From: Actinomycetota bacterium
GTDB taxonomy: Bacteria; Actinomycetota; Thermoleophilia; Gaiellales; Gaiellaceae
DNA length: 21,718 nt
Reading direction: 5' to 3'
NCBI GenBank assembly: GCA_013697465.1
Contig: JACCWU010000111.1
Location: forward strand, 1 to 21,718
Within the stretch, counting starts at the first letter, position 1. Each line of letters opens with the position of its first letter. A program made the position numbers and the translations under genes. Positions 7,184 through 12,873 of this stretch are shown in pieces. The notes beneath the pieces were generated by a model, which was not told the DNA's origin, searched no databases, and saw only the letters and a list, made by a program, of their open reading frames with translations.

Positions 7184-7378
7184 GTGTCGGGGGCTCTCTC
7201 CTTGCTTCTCCACCCGAGGCGATTGCTAATCCTCGTCGGGTCTTTCGTGTCGGCGATTCTCTATGTCTGGATCGCCGCCGTGCACGCAGTTCCGGGCGTT
7301 CGCAGGCGGAAAGCGGCGTTTCGAGCCGCCTGGCGACGACGGGCACGCCGGCAGGAACGCGCGAACTGGAGGGCCTGA
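7184..7378 (+). CDS. Tiny basic single-pass membrane protein upstream of MMPL
   Basis: From the GTG at 7184 the product has 64 residues: a short N-terminus with a basic HPRR, one membrane helix (LLILVGSFVSAILYVWIAAV) and a very basic C-terminal tail (RRRKAAF...RRRARRQER), which predicts the tail is cytoplasmic. An ATG at 7163 would add seven residues, but a -10 hexamer lies between the two starts. The stop TGA at 7376-7378 overlaps an in-frame CTG of the MMPL gene. I know no family for it. The position suggests a small partner of the transporter or a translated leader coupling its synthesis. It is a real-gene candidate because of the clean membrane topology and promoter geometry, but could be chance. 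Confidence 0.5.
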   Translation: MSGALSLLLHPRRLLILVGSFVSAILYVWIAAVHAVPGVRRRKAAFRAAWRRRARRQERANWRA

Positions 7379-9534
7379 CCCGCTTCGTTCTTCGCCACCG
7401 CTGGCCGGTGCTTGGCGCATGGCTGGCGGTCTTCGGCGTCGCGGGCTGGGCATCGTCCCAGCTCGCGGACCTCCTTACGAACCGCTTCACGTTACCCGGA
7501 ACGGACACCCGGCGTGCGGAGGTGCTGCTCGAGGACCATTTCGGCCAGAAGTCGACGGGCTCGTTCACGATCGTCGTCGAGACGAGGGGGAACTCCCGCG
7601 CACTTGTGCCTCAGGTGCGTGTCGCCGCCGAACGGGCCGCGGCGGAGCTGCCCACGAGCCGTCTCGTCGCGGTCACGTCGCTGACCCATAACGTGATCAC
7701 GGCCCAGATCGTCTCGGAGCTCGCACCTGCCGACTCCAAGGGCCACACGGACGACATGCGGGAGGCGATCGGCGCCATCTCCGGCGCGACGGTCTATGTC
7801 ACCGGGCAAGCGGCGATCGAGCACGATCTCGACCCGGTCTTCGGTGACGACCTGCTCAAAGGGGAGCTGATCGCGATCCCCATCGCCCTGCTCATCCTCG
7901 TCCTCACCTTCGGGACGCTCGCGTTCCTCGTGCCGTTCGTCTTCGCGCTCGTGACGATCCCGACCACCCTCGGGATCGTCTGGGTCTTCGCCAACTTCAT
8001 GGAGCTCTCCACGTATCTCCAGAACCTGGTCTCGCTGATCGGTCTCGGAATCGCCATCGACTACTCCCTGCTCGTCGTCTACCGGTTCCGCGAGGAGCTG
8101 CGCCGCGGCCTCTCACGCGACGAGGCAATCGTGAGAACGATGCAGACGTCCGGCCGTGCGGTGGTGTTCAGCGGCACGGCTGTCGCGATCGGGCTCGCGA
8201 TGCTCCTCTTCATGCCGCTTCCGTTCATGCGGGGGTTCGGCATCGGAGGTCTGTTCATTCCGGCGGTGTCGGTGCTCGCAGCCGTCACGTTTCTTCCCGC
8301 CGTGCTCTCTCTCGTCGGCCAGCGGCTCGACCGAGCTCGCCTCATGCCGCAGAGCTGGCTCGCGCGCCGGGACGATCACGAGCGGGGCTTCTGGGCCAGG
8401 CTCGCGCGTTTCATCATGCGCTACCCGAAGCTCGTCGCCGCGACGACGGCCGGATTCCTCATCCTGCTGGCCCTTCCCCTTCTGACCTTGCAGCTCGGGC
8501 CTGGTGCGAACGAGGGCATCCCGCGAGACCTGGAGGCGATCCAGGGGTACGACGTGCTCACGCGAGCGGTTGGAGCGGGAGCGGTAGCTCCGACCAACAT
8601 CGTCGTCGACACGGGGCGAGAGCGTGGAGCGGAAAGCCCACTCGTGGCCGCCGCGGTGGCCGATCTCGAGCGCGGCCTCTCCAGCGATCCACAGGTTGCC
8701 CTCGTCTCGTTCGATGTCACGCCGCAGCACGTCGACCCGACGGGCCGCTATCTCAACATCGAGGTCATCGGGAAGAGCGACTACGGTAAACCGGAGAGCC
8801 TTGAGTTCGTCAGCCGCCTCCGCGGGGACATCATCCCGGCTGCGGGCTTTCCCGAAGGCGTGGACGTGTACGCGGGCGGCGGGCCACCGGGCGGGAAAGA
8901 CTTCCTCGATCTGACCTATAGCTGGTTCCCGTGGCTCCTCGCCGCGGTGCTCGTGGCGACGTTCTTCCTGCTCATGCGCGCGTTCCGTTCGATCGTGCTG
9001 CCCCTGAAGGCGATCCTCCTCAACCTGCTCTCGATCGGGGCGGCCTACGGCCTCTTGGTCGTCGTCTTCAAGTGGGGAGCGGGTGAGCCGGCCGGGCTGA
9101 TCGCCTACGACCAGGTCGAAGGATGGATCCCGGTGTTCCTGTTCGCGATGCTCTTCGGACTCTCGATGGACTACGAGGTCTTCCTCGTGTCACGGATGCG
9201 CGAGGAATGGGACCAGGGAGCCACGAACGAGGAGGCGGTCGTCCTCGGGCTCACGAAGACCGGCCGCCTCGTCACCGCCGCCGGCCTCATCATGTTCGCC
9301 GCCTTCATGGGGTTCGTCGCGGGCTCGATCGTCGGGCTGCAGCAGTTCGGCTTCGGCCTCGCCGCCGCGATCCTCATCGACGTCACCGTCGTCCGGGCCC
9401 TGCTGGTGCCGAGCGCGATGAAGCTCTTCGGGAAGTGGAACTGGTGGATGCCCGCAGGCTTGGCGCGAATCGCGAGGGTTGAGCCCTCACCGCTCGGCGA
9501 GCATCAACCGGCTCTCCAGCCGCGCGGCCACTGA
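7375..9534 (+). CDS. MMPL family (RND superfamily) transporter
   Basis: The product (719 residues from the CTG at 7375) is a compact MMPL transporter with two repeats of one plus five membrane helices and two extracytoplasmic loops. The signature segments GLGIAIDYSLLVVYRFREEL and GLSMDYEVFLVSRMREEW carry the Asp-Tyr pairs used in proton relay in this family. Relatives such as MmpL3 and HpnN move lipids or lipid-linked wall precursors using the proton gradient. The first canonical start in frame is a GTG at 7408, but it would remove the conserved basic segment before helix 1 (TRFVLRHRWPVLGAWL). No ATG, GTG or TTG lies in frame from about 7222 to 7407. CTG at 7375 overlaps the upstream stop as CTGA; another CTG at 7366 has AGGA 9 nt before it. 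Start uncertain, family certain. Confidence 0.88.
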   Translation: MTRFVLRHRWPVLGAWLAVFGVAGWASSQLADLLTNRFTLPGTDTRRAEVLLEDHFGQKSTGSFTIVVETRGNSRALVPQVRVAAERAAAELPTSRLVAVTSLTHNVITAQIVSELAPADSKGHTDDMREAIGAISGATVYVTGQAAIEHDLDPVFGDDLLKGELIAIPIALLILVLTFGTLAFLVPFVFALVTIPTTLGIVWVFANFMELSTYLQNLVSLIGLGIAIDYSLLVVYRFREELRRGLSRDEAIVRTMQTSGRAVVFSGTAVAIGLAMLLFMPLPFMRGFGIGGLFIPAVSVLAAVTFLPAVLSLVGQRLDRARLMPQSWLARRDDHERGFWARLARFIMRYPKLVAATTAGFLILLALPLLTLQLGPGANEGIPRDLEAIQGYDVLTRAVGAGAVAPTNIVVDTGRERGAESPLVAAAVADLERGLSSDPQVALVSFDVTPQHVDPTGRYLNIEVIGKSDYGKPESLEFVSRLRGDIIPAAGFPEGVDVYAGGGPPGGKDFLDLTYSWFPWLLAAVLVATFFLLMRAFRSIVLPLKAILLNLLSIGAAYGLLVVVFKWGAGEPAGLIAYDQVEGWIPVFLFAMLFGLSMDYEVFLVSRMREEWDQGATNEEAVVLGLTKTGRLVTAAGLIMFAAFMGFVAGSIVGLQQFGFGLAAAILIDVTVVRALLVPSAMKLFGKWNWWMPAGLARIARVEPSPLGEHQPALQPRGH

Positions 9535-9539
9535 CGCTC

Positions 9540-9545
9540 TAGCAT
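9540..9545 (+). promoter_or_regulatory. -10 element for the rmlACD operon
   Basis: TAGCAT begins 5 nt after the MMPL stop and lies 8 nt before the rmlA GTG at 9554. No Shine-Dalgarno sequence occurs in the gap, so rmlA is probably leaderless. Confidence 0.5.
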
Positions 9546-9553
9546 CCTCCAAC

Positions 9554-10336
9554 GTGAAGCCGAAGGGTCTTATCTGCGCAGGCGGGGAGGCGACGCGACT
9601 CGGCGAGCTGACGCGGGTCGCGAACAAGCATCTGCTGCCGGTTGGCCGCTGGCCGATGATCTACTACCCGCTCCAACTCCTGCAGCAGGCGGGAATCGGA
9701 GACGTCCTGCTCGTGACAGGCAAGGGCCACGCGGGCCAGATGATCGACCTGCTCGGCGACGGTCTTCTCGCTCCGCGCGGCGGCGGCGACCCCATCCTCG
9801 AGCTCGATCTCACGTACAAGGTGCAGACGGAGCCGGGCGGAATCGCGCAGGTCGTGGGCATGGCACAGGACTTCGCCGCCGGTGCGCCGCTCGTCGTGGT
9901 GCTCGGCGACAACATCTTCGAGTACGCGCAGTCGGAGCCGATCGCGGACTGGGGAGACGATGCCCGTGGCGCGCAGATCTTCGTGAAGAACGTCCCGGAT
10001 CCAGAAAACTTCGGCGTCGTGGTCTACGACGAGGAGGGCCACGTGACGGATATCGTCGAGAAAGCCGGAGTTGTCGACATGCGGTATCCGGAACCGCCTT
10101 CCTCGCACGCCGTGGTCGGTCTCTACTGCTACCCACCGGACGTGTTCGACGTCATAGGCACGCTCGAGCCGTCGAGCCGAGGCGAGCTCGAGATCACCGA
10201 CGTCAACCGCTACTACGCTCTCGAGGGCCGTCTTCGGGCGCACGAGGTGAAAGGCTGGTGGGAGGACGCCGGGAAGCACTGGCAGCACCTGGCCGAGATC
10301 GGACGCGTGATCGAAGCGACCGGGGTCAACAAGTGA
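9554..10336 (+). CDS. rmlA: Glucose-1-phosphate thymidylyltransferase, short form
   Basis: The 260-residue protein joins dTTP and glucose 1-phosphate to form dTDP-glucose, the first step to dTDP-rhamnose. It opens with the nucleotide-binding loop ICAGGEATRLGELT, a variant of the usual GGxGTRL in which the second conserved Gly is Ala. Next come KHLLPVGRWPMIYYPL, the Mg-binding LGDN (Asp119) and GWWEDAGKHW (Asp238). It is about 30 residues shorter than E. coli RmlA, mainly at the C-terminus, as in other short bacterial relatives. The frame is open to 9479, but the GTG at 9554 starts exactly at the conserved core (MKPKGLICAGG). It is followed after 12 nt by rmlC. The substrate call rests mainly on the operon. 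Confidence 0.9.
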   Translation: MKPKGLICAGGEATRLGELTRVANKHLLPVGRWPMIYYPLQLLQQAGIGDVLLVTGKGHAGQMIDLLGDGLLAPRGGGDPILELDLTYKVQTEPGGIAQVVGMAQDFAAGAPLVVVLGDNIFEYAQSEPIADWGDDARGAQIFVKNVPDPENFGVVVYDEEGHVTDIVEKAGVVDMRYPEPPSSHAVVGLYCYPPDVFDVIGTLEPSSRGELEITDVNRYYALEGRLRAHEVKGWWEDAGKHWQHLAEIGRVIEATGVNK

Positions 10337-10348
10337 TCCCCAGGTCAT

Positions 10349-10816
10349 ATGATTGAAGGCATCGAGCGCATCCGGCTCGAGGTGTTCGAGGACGAGCGCG
10401 GCTGGTTCAGCGAGATCCGCCGGGACAGCGCCCTCCCGAAGCCGATGGTGCAGACGAACCTCTCGTTCTCGCGTGCGGGCGTCGTCCGTGGCCTTCACTA
10501 TCACGAGCGGGGGCAGGACGACCTCTTCACGTGTCTGCGCGGAACGGCACGCGTCGTCGTCCTCGACCGCGACTCGGGGGAGACCTTCACCGAGGACATC
10601 GGCGACGAGAACCGTGTGGGCATCTATGTTCCCGGGCGGCACGCGCACGGCTTCGAGGCGCTGACCGATGTCCTCTTCTGCTACCACGTGACCGCCGAGT
10701 ACGACCCGTCCGACCCCGACGAGCTCACCATCCCCTGGAACGATCCGCGCGTCGCGCACCTGTGGCAGACCACCGAGCCGATTCTGTCCGCACGGGACGC
10801 GACCGTCGCGTCCTGA
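10349..10816 (+). CDS. rmlC: dTDP-4-dehydrorhamnose 3,5-epimerase family protein, short form
   Basis: This 155-residue cupin-fold protein performs step three of the rhamnose pathway. Visible landmarks are ERGWFSE, VQTNLSFSRAGVVRGLHYH with the catalytic His50, VPGRHAHGFEAL, CYHVTAEYDP with Tyr112 (probable catalytic Tyr), and the C-terminal PILSARD. It is about 25 residues shorter than E. coli RmlC, missing mainly loops. The ATG at 10349 has CAGGT a few bases before it as a weak Shine-Dalgarno. The TGA stop at 10814-10816 overlaps an in-frame CTG of rmlD. RmlC-RmlD fusions exist in some actinobacteria, so tight linkage of the two reading frames makes functional sense. A role as 3-epimerase or ketoisomerase for another dTDP sugar is less likely given the full rml set. 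Confidence 0.88.
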   Translation: MIEGIERIRLEVFEDERGWFSEIRRDSALPKPMVQTNLSFSRAGVVRGLHYHERGQDDLFTCLRGTARVVVLDRDSGETFTEDIGDENRVGIYVPGRHAHGFEALTDVLFCYHVTAEYDPSDPDELTIPWNDPRVAHLWQTTEPILSARDATVAS

Positions 10817-11628
10817 TCACCGGGGCGGGCGGCCAGCTCGGCCGCGCGCTCGGGGCGGAGTTCGCGGCGGAATCCGACCTAGTGACTCTGAGCCACGAGG
10901 ACTGGGACGTCAGCTTTCCGCCAAGTGACAAATTGTCTCAGGGAGGGTTCGATCTCGTCTTGCACGCGGCGGCGTGGACCGACGTGGACGGTGCGGAGAG
11001 CGATCCGCAGGGAGCGAGCGCGGTCAACGTCGGTGGCACCGGGCACGTCGCGGCGCTGGGCGCCCCCATGGTCGCGTTCTCGACGGACTACGTCTTCGAC
11101 GGGCGCAAGCGCGAGCCGTACGTTGAGTCCGACGCTCCGAATCCGCTTTCCGCCTACGGCCGTGCGAAGCTGCTCGGCGAGGCGGCTGCGGGGCCCCATG
11201 CCTGGGTCGTCCGCACGTCGTGGCTCTTCGGGCCCACGGGACACAACTTCGTCCGCACGATGTTGCGACTCGGCGCCGAACGGGACGAGGTGTCTGTCGT
11301 CGACGACCAGCGTGGGTGTCCGACGTACGTCGGACATCTGGCCCTTGCCGTGCGAGAGCTCGTGGACGCCGATCGGCCACGCGGCGTCTGGCACGTAGCC
11401 GCGGGCGGCGACTGCACATGGGCGGACTTCGCCGAAGCGATCTTCGAGGACGGGGGGATCGAGTGTCGCGTGCGCCGAATCTCCACCGGGGAGCTCGGTC
11501 GCCCCGCGCCTCGCCCGCCCTACGCCGTGCTGAGGAGCGAGCGCGCCGCCGCCCCGTTGCTTCCTCACTGGCGGGAGGGCTTGCGCGCCTGCCTCGCTGA
11601 GCTCGCCGACCTCGATGAAGCCTTGTAA
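10813..11628 (+). CDS. rmlD: dTDP-4-dehydrorhamnose reductase
   Basis: The product (271 residues from the CTG at 10813) is a short-chain dehydrogenase that reduces dTDP-4-dehydro-rhamnose to dTDP-L-rhamnose. Seen are the nucleotide-binding TGAGGQLG at the very N-terminus, AAAWTDVDGAE, FSTDYVFDG, the catalytic YGRAK, and RTSWLFGPTGHNFV. No ATG, GTG or TTG lies near the expected start. The nearest canonical one is GTG at 10762, which would add 17 non-family residues and overlap rmlC by 55 nt. CTG at 10813 forms a CTGA overlap with the rmlC stop and gives MITGAGGQLG, one or two residues shorter than most homologues. A frameshift that fuses it to RmlC is the alternative. The stop codon lies within the putative operator at 11621-11643. 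Confidence 0.9.
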   Translation: MITGAGGQLGRALGAEFAAESDLVTLSHEDWDVSFPPSDKLSQGGFDLVLHAAAWTDVDGAESDPQGASAVNVGGTGHVAALGAPMVAFSTDYVFDGRKREPYVESDAPNPLSAYGRAKLLGEAAAGPHAWVVRTSWLFGPTGHNFVRTMLRLGAERDEVSVVDDQRGCPTYVGHLALAVRELVDADRPRGVWHVAAGGDCTWADFAEAIFEDGGIECRVRRISTGELGRPAPRPPYAVLRSERAAAPLLPHWREGLRACLAELADLDEAL

Positions 11629-11643
11629 CGATCCTTCACAAGG
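11621..11643. promoter_or_regulatory. Putative operator upstream of rmlB
   Basis: The site has inverted arms CCTTGT (11621-11626) and ACAAGG (11638-11643) around an 11-nt centre. Its first 13 bases, CCTTGTAACGATC, recur exactly at 12692-12704. It covers the -35 area of the rmlB -10 element (11649-11654), so a bound protein would directly affect RNA polymerase. It also overlaps the rmlD stop codon. Confidence 0.45.
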
Positions 11644-11648
11644 CTGGG

Positions 11649-11654
11649 TAGCCT
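11649..11654 (+). promoter_or_regulatory. -10 element for rmlB
   Basis: TAGCCT lies 7 nt before the rmlB ATG at 11662; no Shine-Dalgarno sequence is in the gap. This gives rmlB its own leaderless promoter, separate from rmlACD, with the palindrome at the -35 position. Confidence 0.5.
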
Positions 11655-11661
11655 TCGACCT

Positions 11662-12660
11662 ATGCGAATCCTCGTCACCGGCGGCGCCGGCTTCATCGGC
11701 TCCAACTTCGTCCACTACTGGCTCGACCGCTATCCGGACGACCAGATCGTCGCCTACGACCTGCTGACGTATGCGGGCAACCGGCCGAACCTCGCGGCGG
11801 TCGAGGATCGGATCGTGTTCGTGCAAGGCGACATCGGGGACGGAGAGCTGGCCGAGCGAACGCTGCGCGACGAGCGAATCGACGTCGTCGTCAACTTCGC
11901 AGCCGAGTCGCACAACAGCCTCGCGGTCGTCGACCCGAGCCGCTTCTTCCGGACGAACGCTCTCGGAACCCAGACCCTGCTCGAGGCGGCGAGAACGGTC
12001 GGCGTCGAACGCTTCCATCATGTCTCGACCTGCGAGGTGTACGGCGATCTGCCGCTCGACTCCGACGACGTGTTCACCGAGGAGTCGCCGTACCGGCCGC
12101 GCACGCCGTACAACGCCTCGAAGGCTGCAGCAGACCACGCGGTGCGTGCGTACTTCGAGACCTACGGCCTTCCCGTGACGATCACGAACTGCTCGAACAA
12201 CTACGGGGCGTTCCAGTTCCCCGAGAAGGTCGTGCCGCTCTTCACGACGAACGCGCTCGACGACCTGGAGCTCCCCCTGTACGCGTCGACCGGGCACAAG
12301 CGGGAGTGGTTGCACGTCCTCGACCACTGCTCGGCGATCGACCTCGTGCTCCGGAGCGGCCGGCCCGGTGAGACCTACAACGTCGGCTCGGGAGTCGAGG
12401 CGACGATCGTGGAGATCGCCGACCTCGTGCTCGAGCTGACCGGCAAGCCCGAGTCGCTGAAGACGATCGTCCCCGATCGGCCGGGCCACGACCGCCGCTA
12501 TCTGCTCGACGCGACGAAGATCCGCACCGAGCTGGGCTGGGAGCCTGCTCATGCGTGGCACGAAGGGCTGGCCGAGACGGTTGCGTGGTATGCGGCGAAC
12601 CGCGCGTGGTGGGAGCCACTCCGCGAGCGCGCTCTCGTCGAAGAGACCGCCTGGCGCTAG
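11662..12660 (+). CDS. rmlB: dTDP-glucose 4,6-dehydratase family protein
   Basis: The 332-residue protein is an extended short-chain dehydrogenase that turns dTDP-glucose into dTDP-4-keto-6-deoxyglucose, step two of the rhamnose route. Motifs are VTGGAGFIGSNFVHYWL for NAD binding, NFAAESHNSLAVVDP, the catalytic Tyr150 and Lys154 of YNASK, and the substrate-binding NNYGAFQFPEKVVPLF. The usual STDEVYG active-site motif reads STCEVYG: Glu125 is kept, but the position of the catalytic Asp (Asp134 in E. coli) holds Cys124. AAESHVDRS is also changed to AAESHNSLA, so this is a divergent subfamily, although the rest is RmlB-like and the operon argues for the same substrate. It has its own promoter and operator-like palindrome. 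The stop lies in the loop of a hairpin. Confidence 0.87.
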   Translation: MRILVTGGAGFIGSNFVHYWLDRYPDDQIVAYDLLTYAGNRPNLAAVEDRIVFVQGDIGDGELAERTLRDERIDVVVNFAAESHNSLAVVDPSRFFRTNALGTQTLLEAARTVGVERFHHVSTCEVYGDLPLDSDDVFTEESPYRPRTPYNASKAAADHAVRAYFETYGLPVTITNCSNNYGAFQFPEKVVPLFTTNALDDLELPLYASTGHKREWLHVLDHCSAIDLVLRSGRPGETYNVGSGVEATIVEIADLVLELTGKPESLKTIVPDRPGHDRRYLLDATKIRTELGWEPAHAWHEGLAETVAWYAANRAWWEPLRERALVEETAWR

Positions 12661-12666
12661 GCGCCA
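12652..12666 (+). terminator. Hairpin at the rmlB stop codon
   Basis: TGGCGC, TAG, GCGCCA forms a perfect 6-bp stem with the rmlB stop codon as its 3-nt loop. No U-tract follows, so it could be a U-less terminator or an mRNA 3'-end structure, or a chance product of GC-rich DNA. Confidence 0.3.
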
Positions 12667-12693
12667 ACCCTCTGCTCGACGGATGATCGCGCC

Positions 12694-12712
12694 TTGTAAC
12701 GATCAGTTACAA
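12694..12712. promoter_or_regulatory. Perfect palindrome, putative operator between rmlB and the SpoIID gene
   Basis: TTGTAAC and GTTACAA are exact inverted arms (7 bp) around GATCA. With two upstream bases it shares CCTTGTAACGATC with the site before rmlB. The GTAAC/GTTAC half-sites resemble those described for MtrA-type response regulators, but in inverted rather than direct arrangement, so the cognate protein is unknown. It lies about 140 bp before the -10 element of the SpoIID gene. The rest of the 213-bp gap holds GGGTTAACCC (12838-12847) and no recognisable riboswitch. Confidence 0.5.
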
Positions 12713-12837
12713 ACCGGGATCGGCCTCAAACGCCGCTTCGACGTTTCTCTCGCGCCCGTCCCGGGAAGGCGGGCGCCGTGTCTTAGGCTCAAGGGCTGCT
12801 CGCTCCTGCCGAGAACACAGACTGTTACCCACATATC

Positions 12838-12847
12838 GGGTTAACCC
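12838..12847. promoter_or_regulatory. 10-bp palindrome next to the SpoIID-gene promoter
   Basis: GGGTTAACCC is a perfect palindrome lying 8 bp upstream of the -10 hexamer at 12856, in the spacer region where a repressor could block RNA polymerase. GTTACCC at 12824-12830 is a near-inverted copy of part of it. No known regulator is implied. Confidence 0.3.
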
Positions 12848-12855
12848 CATGTCGC

Positions 12856-12861
12856 TAGCCT
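12856..12861 (+). promoter_or_regulatory. -10 element for the SpoIID/subtilase operon
   Basis: TAGCCT, the same hexamer as before rmlB, lies 12 nt before the ATG at 12874. A start site 7 nt downstream would leave a leader of only about 5 nt, so this gene would be nearly leaderless. Confidence 0.4.
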
Positions 12862-12873
12862 GAACGCCTTGCC

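Noticed and set aside
7408..7410. GTG at 7408 as the MMPL start
   Set aside because: It would delete the conserved basic segment preceding the first membrane helix and has no Shine-Dalgarno. Kept only as an alternative.
10349..11628. Single bifunctional RmlC-RmlD protein through a frameshift
   Set aside because: Such fusions exist elsewhere, but no slippery site is visible at the junction and the rmlC stop is cleanly overlapped by CTG. It remains a second choice.
12661..12873. c-di-AMP (ydaO-type) riboswitch before the SpoIID gene
   Set aside because: These riboswitches are common before wall-hydrolase genes in actinobacteria, so I looked for one, but the conserved core is absent, and the likely promoter lies too near the ATG to leave room.
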